NCBI GenBank assembly: GCA_944323695.1
Contig: CALUTI010000004.1
Span: 1-64,000 of the forward strand
DNA length: 64,000 nucleotides
DNA from: Candidatus Gastranaerophilales bacterium
GTDB taxonomy: Bacteria; Cyanobacteriota; Vampirovibrionia; Gastranaerophilales; Gastranaerophilaceae
Direction of reading: 5' to 3'
The notes beneath the pieces are model-generated. The model was not told the DNA's origin, did not search any database, and saw nothing but the letters and a program-made list of their open reading frames with translations. The translations under genes and the position numbers were made by a program. Position 1 is the first letter of the stretch; each line of letters begins with the position of its first letter. Positions 9,194-18,059 of the stretch are shown here, piece by piece.

Positions 9194-10942
9194 ATGACAG
9201 ATAAAAAAACATTATTTATAGACGGTAAAGAAGTAGAATTTACGGATGAGCCAAACCTTTTGGAGGTAATCCGAAAAGCAGGTATGAATGTTCCGACATT
9301 CTGCTACAGACCTGATTTAACCTCATTCGGCGCATGCAGAATGTGCGTTGTGGAGGTTGAAGGCAGAGGAATTCAATCATCCTGTACAATGCCTCCGGAA
9401 GCGGGTTTAAAAATTCATCTTAATACGGAAAAAACAAGACGCATCAGAAAAACCGTTCTGGAACTTCTTCTTGCAAACCATGACAGAAGCTGCTTAACCT
9501 GTGAAAAATCAGGTGACTGCGAGCTTCAAAAATACGCAGAAGAATACGGAATTACCAAAATCAGATACGCTGAAAAAGAGGATTACCTGCCGATAGACGA
9601 CAGTTCGCCTTCTATTGTAAGAGATCCGAACAAATGTATCTTGTGCGGTGCGTGTGTAAGAGCCTGCACGGAATTTCAGGGGCATTCGGTATTAGGCTTT
9701 GCAAACAGAGGTTCAAAAACCGTTGTACAGCCGATGAACGGCAGACCAATGGGTCAGGTAGACTGCGTAAACTGCGGTCAATGCGTTGCGGTTTGCCCGA
9801 CAGGAGCTTTGACTATAAAATCCGAACTCGACGATGTATGGAAAAGAATTACAAATCCTGAAATGAAAGTCGTTGCGCACATGGCACCGTCAGTCAGGGT
9901 GGCACTCGGTGAAATGTTTGGTCTTGAACCGGGCGAAAACACAATCGGCAAGATTAATGCAGCGCTAAGACGAATCGGATTTGATATGGTTTTTGATACA
10001 AATTTCGGTGCGGATTTAACAATTATGGAAGAAGCCACTGAATTTGTAGAAAGATTGAAAAAAGGTGAAAATCTTCCGTTATTCACATCATGCTGCCCTG
10101 CATGGGTTAAGTATCTTGAAATGATGCATCCTGATATGCTGAACCACTTATCAAGCTGTAAGTCTCCTATGTCAATGCAATCGCCTGTTTTGGTGGATTT
10201 GGTACCGAAAATTCTGGGTGTTGCAAGAGAGAATTTGACGGTTGTTGCAATTATGCCTTGTACAGCTAAAAAATATGAGGCGCTTCGCCCTGAATTAAGC
10301 CAGAACGGACGTCAGGACACAGATTTTGTAATAACGACAAAAGAGCTTGGCAAGATGATTAAAAGTGCAGGAATTGATTTCAATGCGCTTGAACCGGAAC
10401 AAGCCGATTCACCGTTTGGCGAATACACAGGTGCAGGTACAATCTTCGGGGCATCAGGCGGTGTTGCTGAAGCTGCAGTCAGAACAGCATACGAATTTGC
10501 AACGGGTGAAGTTTTGCAAAACATTGATATCAAAGAGATGCGCGGAACTTCAAACAGATGCAAAGACGTTGAAATAGATATTAAAGGCACAAAAGTTGTT
10601 GTAAGAGTGGTTTCAACGCTTAAAGAAGCTGAAAAATCCATTAAAGAAATAAAAGAAGGCAAGGCGCAATTCCAGATGCTGGAGGTTATGGCGTGCCCCG
10701 GCGGATGCATAAACGGCGGCGGACAGCCTTCAAGCTTTGATGATACAAAGATTAAAGCTGAACGTGCCGAAGGACTTTACAAAGAGGACGAACATCTTTC
10801 AATCCGCAAATCTCACATGAATCCTTCAATTCAAAAACTTTATCAGGAATTTTTGGAATATCCTAATTCACATAAAGCGCATGAATTGCTGCATACGGTT
10901 TATACGGACAAATTCAAAGATTCATACAGAGACATCAAATAA
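9194..10942 (+). CDS. hydA: [FeFe]-hydrogenase catalytic subunit, group A3-like
   Basis: Evolves or takes up H2 at the H-cluster. In order: a [2Fe-2S] domain (Cys37, 48, 51, 64), a His/Cys-ligated [4Fe-4S] (HDRSCLTCEKSGDC), two ferredoxin clusters (CILCGACVRAC, CVNCGQCVAVCPTGAL), then H-cluster motifs L1 TSCCPAWVKYLE, L2 MPCTAKKYE and L3 MACPGGCINGGGQP, and a C-terminal small-subunit-like tail. Length 582 aa fits trimeric electron-bifurcating enzymes that couple NADH and reduced ferredoxin to H2. The maturases HydE/F/G are not in the window. A strong terminator follows. Confidence 0.97.
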   Translation: MTDKKTLFIDGKEVEFTDEPNLLEVIRKAGMNVPTFCYRPDLTSFGACRMCVVEVEGRGIQSSCTMPPEAGLKIHLNTEKTRRIRKTVLELLLANHDRSCLTCEKSGDCELQKYAEEYGITKIRYAEKEDYLPIDDSSPSIVRDPNKCILCGACVRACTEFQGHSVLGFANRGSKTVVQPMNGRPMGQVDCVNCGQCVAVCPTGALTIKSELDDVWKRITNPEMKVVAHMAPSVRVALGEMFGLEPGENTIGKINAALRRIGFDMVFDTNFGADLTIMEEATEFVERLKKGENLPLFTSCCPAWVKYLEMMHPDMLNHLSSCKSPMSMQSPVLVDLVPKILGVARENLTVVAIMPCTAKKYEALRPELSQNGRQDTDFVITTKELGKMIKSAGIDFNALEPEQADSPFGEYTGAGTIFGASGGVAEAAVRTAYEFATGEVLQNIDIKEMRGTSNRCKDVEIDIKGTKVVVRVVSTLKEAEKSIKEIKEGKAQFQMLEVMACPGGCINGGGQPSSFDDTKIKAERAEGLYKEDEHLSIRKSHMNPSIQKLYQEFLEYPNSHKAHELLHTVYTDKFKDSYRDIK

Positions 10943-10947
10943 AAAAT

Positions 10948-10982
10948 CAAAAGGGTTAGATAAAAATTCTAACCCTTTTTAA
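10948..10982 (+). terminator. Rho-independent terminator of the hydrogenase operon
   Basis: AAAGGGTTAGA pairs with TCTAACCCTTT around a short A-rich loop and ends in a T run. It starts 6 nt after the hydA stop. Confidence 0.9.
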
Positions 10983-10999
10983 ATACACATAGAAAAAAA

Positions 11000-11151
11000 G
11001 GGAATTATATCGCAGTTTGCACCAAATGTATTTAAAATACAGTCAAGTTGTCATTCCGAACTTGTTTCGGAATCTCTGTGTTGATAGACCCTGAAACAAG
11101 TTCAGGGTGACATGTAAGATTTAGTTTGGTGCAAACTGCGATATAATTCCC
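11000..11151. repeat. 27-bp perfect inverted repeat enclosing two smaller palindromes
   Basis: GGGAATTATATCGCAGTTTG and the next 7 bases (11000-11026) are exactly complementary to 11125-11151. Between the arms are ATTCCGAA-CTTG-TTTCGGAAT (about 11053-11072) and CCCTGAA-ACAAG-TTCAGGG (about 11090-11108), members of the dispersed hairpin families. The unit is 152 bp with no coding capacity. It could fold as one cruciform or be a MITE-like element. No flanking target duplication is evident. Confidence 0.85.
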
Positions 11152-11165
11152 GAAAAAAAAAACTG

Positions 11166-11194
11166 TTGACAATAAAATTTGTTCTTGGTAGACT
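11166..11194 (+). promoter_or_regulatory. Probable promoter of tRNA-Lys
   Basis: TTGACA, a 17-nt spacer, then TAGACT. A hairpin CATTGAC/GTCAATG (about 11200-11220) lies between the promoter and the tRNA 5' end and may be a processing structure. Confidence 0.6.
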
Positions 11195-11234
11195 AAAAGC
11201 ATTGACGACACTGGTCAATGTGAATAGCGGTTAA

Positions 11235-11307
11235 GCGCTTGTAGCTCAGCAGGTAGAGCACTCCCCTTTTAAGGGATAGGTCGCGCGTTCGAATCGCGCC
11301 AAGCGCA
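11235..11307 (+). tRNA. tRNA-Lys (anticodon TTT)
   Basis: Acceptor GCGCTTG pairs with CAAGCGC. The D arm is GCTC/GAGC. The anticodon stem CTCCC/GGGAT encloses loop CTTTTAA with anticodon TTT. The T arm is GCGCG-TTCGAAT-CGCGC, with discriminator A. CCA is not encoded. A hairpin terminator follows at once. Confidence 0.95.
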
Positions 11308-11727
11308 AAATAAAAGAGGACATTATGTCCTCTTTTATTTTGCTGTTTAGCTAAGATGAGAACGCCTATTGCGTTTGAGCGACCTGCGAGCAGAGTGCGA
11401 AGGCTTGAGTGTGTAAAGAACGAAGTTCTTGTAACACTCAACCGTAGTCACGTTTAATGCGAGCAGGTCAAGACAATCGCGCCAAGCGTATAATGTTTCG
11501 ACAAGATTTACAGAACGCGCACAAGGCGTAAGCCTTGTTAAAGCGTTCGGCGGATTTGCGGACGGATGTAACGAAGTGAATCCGGATAGCGAGCAGAACG
11601 AACCGGCTAAGCCGCAAGGCTTCAAGGTGAGTTTCTGCGAGCGTGGAGCAAATCCAAGACGAATCGCGCCAAGCGCAAAATAAAAGGAAGGTTAAACCTT
11701 CCTTTTATTTTGCTGTTTAGCTAAGAT
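11290..11727 (+). repeat. Direct repeats of the tRNA-Lys 3' end and its terminator flanks, offset 370 bp
   Basis: The 26 bases ending the tRNA and starting its terminator (11290-11315) recur exactly at 11660-11685. TTTTATTTTGCTGTTTAGCT plus AAGAT (11333-11357) recurs at 11703-11727. The 17-nt hairpins between these flanks differ completely, GAGGACATTATGTCCTC against GGAAGGTTAAACCTTCC, yet both are perfect palindromes. A third, shorter copy (AATCGCGCCAAGCG) sits at 11475-11488. The segment between (11358-11659) has no convincing gene but contains several inverted repeats, for example GACCTGC/GCAGGTC, ACAAGGC-GTAA-GCCTTGT and AAGAAC-GAA-GTTCTT. Confidence 0.85.
11312..11340 (+). terminator. Terminator of tRNA-Lys
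   Basis: AAAA, then a perfect 8-1-8 palindrome GAGGACATTATGTCCTC (11316-11332), then TTTTATTTT. The flanks recur at 11682-11710 around a different 17-nt palindrome. Confidence 0.85.
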
Positions 11728-11742
11728 AAGAATGCCCATACC

Positions 11743-12306
11743 CTACTTAATATGCACAAACTTTTTAGCGCAGTCGAACATGGAATTTACAAGCGCGGCA
11801 TTGGAATAAATATTCATCCCGTTGATTTCCAAAACCTGCTTCATACGCTTTTCCCACATATTATAAATTTCGTCGACAGACAAGTCCAAAACCTGTCCTA
11901 TCATGGACAATTCTTTAAAGTCAATCGGCACAGGGAGTGTTCCGCGTAAAATATCCACCACGTCCAATCTTTTTTTGCGCGGGAAAGCCTTTAAAAAATT
12001 CACAACAGACATTTTTTTAGATTTTAAGGCATCTTTAATAAATTCCACTGAATCATCCAATAAAACCGGCTCCTGCGGGATTTTATACTCTTCAAATTCC
12101 TCGGGTTCAATCTCCATAACCGTCGCAATCCGCTCTAACGTAGTTCCGCGGGTAGAAAACGGTATTGATTCATCAATAAGGTTGTAGACATAGGACAATG
12201 TAACGCCGATCATCTCCGCAAAGTCTTTTTTATGTAATCCGTTTTTCTCCAAAAATCTGGCGACTTTTTCCGAACTTTTCTGCTGTATAATTTGTTTATC
12301 TTTCAT
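11743..12306 (-). CDS. XRE-family helix-turn-helix transcriptional regulator
   Basis: The N-terminal HTH_3 domain (about residues 12-75) contains KKDFAEMIGVTLSYVYNLID and a following LERIATVMEIEPEEF helix pair. A second, HTH-like helical region at about 85-155 (VVNFLKAFPRKKRLDVVDIL, LSMIGQVLDLSVDEIYNMW) suggests a tandem fold. 187 aa; the target is unknown. It faces divergently from pth, so the roughly 130-nt AT-rich gap between them probably holds both promoters and possibly its own operator. It sits next to the tRNA-Lys duplication, but no integrase is near. Confidence 0.8.
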   Translation of the reverse strand: MKDKQIIQQKSSEKVARFLEKNGLHKKDFAEMIGVTLSYVYNLIDESIPFSTRGTTLERIATVMEIEPEEFEEYKIPQEPVLLDDSVEFIKDALKSKKMSVVNFLKAFPRKKRLDVVDILRGTLPVPIDFKELSMIGQVLDLSVDEIYNMWEKRMKQVLEINGMNIYSNAALVNSMFDCAKKFVHIK

Positions 12307-12436
12307 AAATTAATCCTCACAATTGAACTTACAAACAAAATACGTTTATCTTATCGATTTGTTAAGCGAAATGTCGGTAAATCGACACGGTAATATTTAT
12401 TTACGTTAAAATAATAAATATAAAAGGTTTTGGAAA

Positions 12437-12994
12437 ATGAAATTAGTCACAGGATTAGGCAACATAGGAGAAAAATACTGCTTCACACGCCACAATGCAG
12501 GTTTTATGGCGGTCGACAAATGGGCGCTGAATAATGATTTGCAATTTAGGGAAGAAAAAAAATTCAAAGCTCTTATGACAAAATTCAATTTCAACGGCGA
12601 AGATGTAATAATTGCAAAGCCGACAACTTTTATGAATTTGTCGGGAGAAGCAGTCGGCGCGATTTGTAATTTTTACAAAATAGACGCAAAAGACATTTTA
12701 GTAATCTATGACGACATTGCAATAGACCTTGGCAGACTGCGTTTTCGCAAAAACGGTTCCGATGGCGGACACAACGGGATTAAATCAATTATAAAACATC
12801 TGGGCACATCTGAATTTGCACGGCTTAAAATCGGAATAGGCCCGCAGCCGCCAATTCCTTCAGAAAATTATGTGCTGGGAACATTTACAAAAGAACAGAC
12901 AGAAATTCTGAAGCCGACACTTTCGCGTGCGGTAAATGCCATTGAATGTTACCTTACAGACGGAATTGAAAAGGCTCAGAATATTTTCAATTAG
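12437..12994 (+). CDS. pth: Peptidyl-tRNA hydrolase
   Basis: Releases peptides from prematurely dropped peptidyl-tRNAs. The family's active-site residues are all visible: GLGN near the N-terminus, the catalytic His in TRHNAGF, TFMNLSG, DDIAIDLG, and GGHNGIKSI. Length 185 aa is normal. It is followed 56 nt later by a TPR gene with its own -10 (TATAAT near 13026) and AAGGAG. Confidence 0.97.
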   Translation: MKLVTGLGNIGEKYCFTRHNAGFMAVDKWALNNDLQFREEKKFKALMTKFNFNGEDVIIAKPTTFMNLSGEAVGAICNFYKIDAKDILVIYDDIAIDLGRLRFRKNGSDGGHNGIKSIIKHLGTSEFARLKIGIGPQPPIPSENYVLGTFTKEQTEILKPTLSRAVNAIECYLTDGIEKAQNIFN

Positions 12995-13050
12995 CCAACC
13001 GGACTTTTCAAACAAAATATTTTGTGTATAATTAACTCAAGGAGTATAAA

Positions 13051-14457
13051 ATGAGCATACAAACAGCAGAACAATATGAAGCCAACGAACAGTATGAACT
13101 GGCTTTTGAAGAATATAAAAAAGAACACGAAAAACGTCCTAATGATTTGAGTATAACAGAACGCCTCGGGCATCTGGCTATGATGCTTAATAAAAAAGAC
13201 GAAGCCGCCGATTATTATACACAAATTTTAGAAAAAGATATGACAAACACGCTTTGTTATGAACAACTAATGGACATCTACGTTGATACAGACAAATACA
13301 AGTACTATATCTATCGCGGGAACCTTCATTCTGTTGAGCATAAACTTGAGCAGGCAATAAACGATTACAAAAAAGCGCTTAACCACGCCGAAAGCGAACG
13401 CGATATTGTAATGACACGTTTTACGCTTGCAAATTTATACGACCAGACAGGAAATACAACAAAAGCTATTGACGAGTTTTTGAAAACACTTGAATACGAA
13501 GATAATCACGAAGAAGTTTTCCTCAAACTTGCCGATTTATACATAAAAGAAGATATGCTTTCAAGCGCAATTGATGTTCTTGAACGCGCACAAAAACGTT
13601 TTGATACGGATAACATAAGAGAAAACCTTGCAAAGCTTTACCTTCGCAATAATCAGCCCGACATGGCAAAAGATTTAACAAAAGATGACCTTCTTAAGAT
13701 AAAATGCATGCTTGAATCAGGCGAAAAAGATGATGCCTACAAAAAGCTCTGCGAAATCGAATTTATATACAAAAACAATCCGGAATACTATGCTCTAAGA
13801 GCGCAATACTATTACATACAGGAGGAATACGACAAAGCGCTTGAATACGTAGAAAAATACAACGAGCTTAACAGAAATTCAGCACTGGTATACCAGATGC
13901 GCGCGTTGATTTATGAAAACAAAAACGACGACTACAACGCACATCTTAACTGGGGCAAATTCAATCTGGTAAGGGGCAACAAAGATATTGCGGTAAATGA
14001 ATTTTTGAACGCATTTCAATTAAAAGAAGATGACGTTGATTTGATGAACACGCTTGCGGTTCTTCTGGAAGAAACCGGCGATAAAAACCACGCGGTTGAA
14101 TTCTGGGAAAGAATTGCAAAAGCTGAACCGACAAATAAAAAAGCTCTGGAAAAGCTTGCGGATTTCAGAGAAAATCTCGGCGACTACCGTGCCGAAGCAG
14201 ATTACCTTGAAAAACTTTATGAACTTGATAAACGCAACGCACTTGTTATAAGAAGGCTGGCGCAGGTTTATGAAAAGATTAAAAACAAACCTGATGCCGT
14301 TGAATTTTATAAAAAGTATCTTGAACTTGCAAAAGGCGCTCAGGATTACGAAAAAATCCGGCAAAAACTCCAAAAACTTGAACACACGGAACTTGTTCAG
14401 GAAGATGAAGGCTTGCTTGATAAAATAATGCGATTTTTTAATAAGGAGAATTTATGA
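13051..14457 (+). CDS. Tetratricopeptide repeat protein
   Basis: 468 aa made almost wholly of TPR-like helical pairs, for example AIDEFLKTLEYEDNHEEVFL, AIDVLERAQKRFDTD, ALEYVEKYNELNRNSALVYQ and AVEFYKKYLELAKGAQDYEK. There is no signal peptide or TM segment, so it is probably a cytoplasmic scaffold. The C-terminus DEGLLDKIMRFFNKENL looks like a short amphipathic tail. It overlaps the next small gene by 4 nt (ATGA). Partner and role cannot be read from the sequence. Confidence 0.85.
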   Translation: MSIQTAEQYEANEQYELAFEEYKKEHEKRPNDLSITERLGHLAMMLNKKDEAADYYTQILEKDMTNTLCYEQLMDIYVDTDKYKYYIYRGNLHSVEHKLEQAINDYKKALNHAESERDIVMTRFTLANLYDQTGNTTKAIDEFLKTLEYEDNHEEVFLKLADLYIKEDMLSSAIDVLERAQKRFDTDNIRENLAKLYLRNNQPDMAKDLTKDDLLKIKCMLESGEKDDAYKKLCEIEFIYKNNPEYYALRAQYYYIQEEYDKALEYVEKYNELNRNSALVYQMRALIYENKNDDYNAHLNWGKFNLVRGNKDIAVNEFLNAFQLKEDDVDLMNTLAVLLEETGDKNHAVEFWERIAKAEPTNKKALEKLADFRENLGDYRAEADYLEKLYELDKRNALVIRRLAQVYEKIKNKPDAVEFYKKYLELAKGAQDYEKIRQKLQKLEHTELVQEDEGLLDKIMRFFNKENL

Positions 14458-14845
14458 AAGTTACCGGAATAAATTCAACACAAACACCCTCTTTCGGAGT
14501 AAAAATACCAACGAAAGAACTAAAGGTTTCATATGCAAATCTACAACAACAGACAACAAATTTGCATCATCAGCCATTACAGTAACAAAACTTTCTAACG
14601 GAAAAATTCAAGGTCTGCATACACCTGTTATGGACATGTGGCAAACCTGCTGTGATTTTGCCGAAAAAATCAGAGCAAAATATCCGGAATTGAAAGAAGC
14701 TGCGGATTCCGTTGATAAATATTCAGTAAAAATTTTAAATAAGAAAAAAATATCTATTCCGGAATATTTACAAAAAATTGACAGAAAACTTAAATCTTTT
14801 GAAAAAACTCTCGGCAAAGAATACGATATAAAAGATTTTGAATAA
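14454..14845 (+). pseudogene. Frameshifted small gene with N-terminal SFG motif
   Basis: Frame 1 begins MKVTGINSTQTPSFGVKIPT with a good AAGGAG and ends at a stop at 14583-14585. A second frame is open across the same place and continues as TTTDNKFASSAITVTKLSNG through HTPVMDMWQTCCDF to a stop at 14845. Both halves look coding, so a one-base slip near 14538-14545 best explains them. The restored protein would be about 130 aa with a helical, Lys/Glu-rich C-terminus. It could be a decayed gene, an assembly error or, less likely, programmed frameshifting. The start resembles that of the 49262 protein (MKVEKING). Confidence 0.7.
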
Positions 14846-14869
14846 TTTATTAAGAGATTCTTCGAACCT

Positions 14870-15330
14870 AAAAATTCAGAGGGTATCAATATAGTAGGTT
14901 GGGCATACCTGCCCGACTTTGAGATCCCGGAACAAGTCCGGGATGACGGAAGTTTGTCATTGCGAGTGTGCTACGCACGTAGACATGTCTGACAATTTTG
15001 GTAAAGCCTATGCATGTCATTGCGAGGGTGGCTGAGCCACGACATCGTGTTTAACAACATTCGTGTAGCTTTCCAGGTCATTGCGAGGGCGCGGAGCGAC
15101 CGTCGCAATCGCAATGTCAGCAAATAATAATGAGATGCTGAAACAAGTTCAGCATGACAAGGTATTGTGTCATTACAAGGCGTCCACGACACATGATCCT
15201 TGTACATACGACCAATACCTAATGTGTTGTCCTGCCTCAGGCAGTGCGATTACTACGTCGTGTGCTGCGCACACTCCTCGTAATGACAGTTTTTATACGA
15301 ATGACGTCAGACATGTTGTCGTGCCTTTGG
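14870..15330. repeat. Repeat-rich convergent spacer before clpC
   Basis: No gene is supported. It holds GGGCATACCTGCCC (near 14903), ATCCCGGAACAAGTCCGGGAT (near 14925), and at least three TCATTGCGAG elements with different following stems (near 14958, 15017 and 15079), one followed by GACATGTCTGACAA as in the 37.2-kb tandem array. AGATGCTGAA/TTCAGCATGA follows near 15133. Apparent reading frames here are repeat artefacts. Confidence 0.75.
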
Positions 15331-15338
15331 CACCAAAA

Positions 15339-15358
15339 AAGAGGTCTTTCGACCTCTT
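15339..15358 (-). terminator. Terminator of clpC
   Basis: AAGAGGTC-TTTC-GACCTCTT, with an A run on the + strand (a T run in the clpC transcript). It abuts the clpC stop codon. Confidence 0.8.
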
Positions 15359-17870
15359 ATTCTGCCGGAATTTCTTCCTTAACTTCTTCTTCTTTAGCCT
15401 TTGTCCGGCGCTTTGTACCGCCTTTTTCAAACGCGATTTTACCGTCTTTCAGGACAATTTTTACGGTGTCGCCGTTTGCGTATTTGCCGGAGAGAATTTC
15501 TTCCGCAAGCTCATCTTCAATCTTGCGCTGAATTAATCTTCTCAAAGGTCTTGCACCATAAGCTTCTGAATAGCCGTTTTCAGCCAGATGATCTTTAACT
15601 TCATCGGTAACCTCAACTGACAATTCGCGTTCCTGCAAACGTTTGAACAAATCTTTCAGCATCAAATCTACAATTTGTCTGATTTCTTCCTTGCTCAGGT
15701 GAGAGAATACAATTGTTTCATCAATACGGTTCAAGAATTCCGGTCTGAAGGCTTTTTTCATTTCTTCGGAAACCGTTTCTTTTAATTTTTCGTATTTATC
15801 TTTTGATTCATCCTCACCGGTTGTAAAGCCGAGTTTTGCTGTATTTGTAATCATGCTTGCGCCGACGTTGGAGGTCATAATAATAATTGTATTTTTAAAG
15901 TTGATATGGCGACCTTTTGAATCGGTTAAGCGACCGTCGTCAAGGATTTGAAGCATAATATTGAATACATCCGGGTGAGCTTTTTCAATTTCATCAAAAA
16001 GCACAACGGAATACGGCTTTTTACGGATTAATTCGGTCAAGTGACCGCCGTCATCGTAGCCGACATAGCCCGGAGGAGAACCGATAAGTTTTGCGGTTGA
16101 ATGTTTTTCCATAAATTCTGACATATCAACCCTTATCATATTGTCTTCAGAACCGAATACGGCTTCTGCAAGAGCTTTTGCAAGTTCTGTTTTACCAACA
16201 CCTGTAGGACCGCAGAAGATAAAGCTTCCGATTGGTCTGTTTGGTGATTTCAAACCAACACGGGCACGTCTGATTGCTTTTGAAATAGCAACAACAGCGT
16301 CGTTTTGTCCGATAACCCTTGCGTGCAAAGTTTCTTCAAGTTTAAGGAGTCTTTCGCTTTCGCCTTCGGTTAATTTTGTAACCGGAACACCGGTCATTGT
16401 TGCAATAACTTCCGCAACGTTTTCCGCTGTTACGGTCGGTTTGTTAGCCTCGTGTTCTTCTTTCCATTTTGCGGACATTTCGCGGATTCTGTCTTTCATA
16501 TCAGCTTCTTCGTCGCGCAATTGAGACGCTTTTTCAAATTCCTGATTACGGATTGCGTCCTCTTTTTCCTTAATCAAAGCTCTTAATTCTTTTTCCATCT
16601 CTTTGCCTTCAGGAGAAAGCGTAGAAACTTTCAAACGGACTTTAGAGCTTGCCTCATCAAGAACATCAATTGCTTTATCCGGTAAAAATCTGTCTGTGAT
16701 GTATTTGTTAGACAATTTAACCGCCGCAACAACAGCCTCATCAGAGATTATAAGATTATGGTGTTCCTCGTATTTACCTTTAATACCTTTGATAATCTCA
16801 ATTGATTCATCTTCGGTCGGCTCATCAATCATAACGGGCTGGAAACGTCTTTCAAGAGCAGAATCTTTTTCGACGTATTTTCTGTATTCATCAAGTGTTG
16901 TTGCACCGATAACCTGAATTTCGCCGCGTGAAAGAGCCGGCTTCAAAATATTTGCGGCATCAATCGCGCCTTCTGCCGCACCTGCACCGATAAGTGTGTG
17001 CATTTCATCAATTACAAGAATAATATTACCTGCCTGTCTGATTTCGTCCATAATCTTTTTAAGACGTTCTTCAAACTCACCTCTGTATTTTGTACCGGCA
17101 ACCAAAAGCCCCATATCAAGCTGGATTACCTTTTTGCCGTCGAGGATGTCGGGAACCTCAGCATTAACAATTCTTGTTGCAAGCCCTTCTGCTACGGCGG
17201 TTTTACCCACACCAGGCTCACCGATTAACACAGGGTTATTTTTTGTTCTTCTTGCAAGAATTTGTATAACACGTTCAATTTCTTTTTCTCTGCCGACAAC
17301 AGGGTCAAGTCTCAATTCCTGAGCAGCAAGAGTTAAATCACGTCCGAATTCGTCCAAACTCGGGGTTTTTGTTTTTCCGCCGGAGGATGAACTTGATGAC
17401 GAGCTTGAGGAAGAACTGCTTGAAACCTGCGGTTTTGTCTCTCCAAGCATCTTTATAACATTGCTTCTGATTTTATTCAAATCAACACCCAAATTCTCCA
17501 GAACACGGGCGGCAACACCTTCACCTTCTCTTATTAAGCCTAACAAAAGGTGTTCTGTACCTATATAATTATGACCGAGCTGTCTTGCCTCATCCCATGA
17601 AAGTTCAAGAACTCGCTTTGCGCGCGGGGTGAAAGGAATTTCCACCGCAACAAACCCTGAACCGCGTCCGATAATTTTTTCAACTTCGGCTCTGGCATCT
17701 TTTAAGGTAACACCCATAGATTTAAGGGTTTTTGCCGCAACGCCCGTTCCTTCGCCTATAAGACCAAGCAAAACCTGCTCCGTACCTACAAAGTTATGTC
17801 CGAGTCTCCTTGCCTCTTCCTGGGCAAGCATTATGACCTTGATAGCTTTCTCAGTAAAACGTTCAAACAT
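15357..17870 (-). CDS. clpC: ATP-dependent Clp protease ATPase subunit ClpC
   Basis: Hsp100 unfoldase that feeds ClpP. 837 aa: a double Clp_N repeat (1-145), AAA-1 with Walker [14 protein letters not shown], a UvrB-like helical middle region, and AAA-2 with [16 protein letters not shown] and C-terminal ClpB_D2-small domain. The gram-positive/cyanobacterial ClpC type fits better than ClpA or ClpB. The linker after the N-domain contains 14 consecutive serines (residues 150-163) encoded by mixed Ser codons, followed by GGKTKT. A Lys/Glu-rich tail ends the protein. It has its own promoter and terminator. Confidence 0.96.
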   Translation of the reverse strand: MFERFTEKAIKVIMLAQEEARRLGHNFVGTEQVLLGLIGEGTGVAAKTLKSMGVTLKDARAEVEKIIGRGSGFVAVEIPFTPRAKRVLELSWDEARQLGHNYIGTEHLLLGLIREGEGVAARVLENLGVDLNKIRSNVIKMLGETKPQVSSSSSSSSSSSSSSGGKTKTPSLDEFGRDLTLAAQELRLDPVVGREKEIERVIQILARRTKNNPVLIGEPGVGKTAVAEGLATRIVNAEVPDILDGKKVIQLDMGLLVAGTKYRGEFEERLKKIMDEIRQAGNIILVIDEMHTLIGAGAAEGAIDAANILKPALSRGEIQVIGATTLDEYRKYVEKDSALERRFQPVMIDEPTEDESIEIIKGIKGKYEEHHNLIISDEAVVAAVKLSNKYITDRFLPDKAIDVLDEASSKVRLKVSTLSPEGKEMEKELRALIKEKEDAIRNQEFEKASQLRDEEADMKDRIREMSAKWKEEHEANKPTVTAENVAEVIATMTGVPVTKLTEGESERLLKLEETLHARVIGQNDAVVAISKAIRRARVGLKSPNRPIGSFIFCGPTGVGKTELAKALAEAVFGSEDNMIRVDMSEFMEKHSTAKLIGSPPGYVGYDDGGHLTELIRKKPYSVVLFDEIEKAHPDVFNIMLQILDDGRLTDSKGRHINFKNTIIIMTSNVGASMITNTAKLGFTTGEDESKDKYEKLKETVSEEMKKAFRPEFLNRIDETIVFSHLSKEEIRQIVDLMLKDLFKRLQERELSVEVTDEVKDHLAENGYSEAYGARPLRRLIQRKIEDELAEEILSGKYANGDTVKIVLKDGKIAFEKGGTKRRTKAKEEEVKEEIPAE

Positions 17871-17899
17871 TTTTTCTCCTATCTCTTCCTATGCTATAA

Positions 17900-17928
17900 A
17901 TTATATATCAAAACGTTTAATCTTTCAA
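17900..17928 (-). promoter_or_regulatory. Probable clpC promoter
   Basis: On the minus strand, TTGAAA, a 17-nt spacer and TATAAT lie about 30 nt upstream of the clpC ATG, with AGGAG in between. No CtsR-like operator repeat is obvious. Confidence 0.75.
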
Positions 17929-18059
17929 GGGGTAAATAAGCTTTAACGGAATATCCGACTTAAGTTATTTGACTTTTTTTCAAAAATCATTAAATCTCAT
18001 ACAAACAGATGTTTATTACGCAGACTTAATCCTTCATAATGAAGTCAAGAAAGTGTAAT

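Noticed and set aside
6808-10942. NuoE-NuoF-NuoG part of respiratory complex I
   Set aside because: The third gene carries all three H-cluster motifs and no other nuo genes adjoin, so this is a trimeric [FeFe]-hydrogenase.
11358-11659. Structured ncRNA (SRP, 6S, tmRNA or RNase P)
   Set aside because: Several inverted repeats occur, but none of the conserved cores of these RNAs is present. It is better described as repeat-derived spacer.
11290-11727. attL/attR of an integrated element at tRNA-Lys
   Set aside because: The repeats copy the tRNA 3' end, as att sites do, but only about 345 bp lie between them and there is no integrase or any gene there.
15081-15536. Protein-coding frames on the + strand in the spacer before and into clpC
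   Set aside because: They run through dispersed repeats and the antisense of clpC, and lack ribosome sites.
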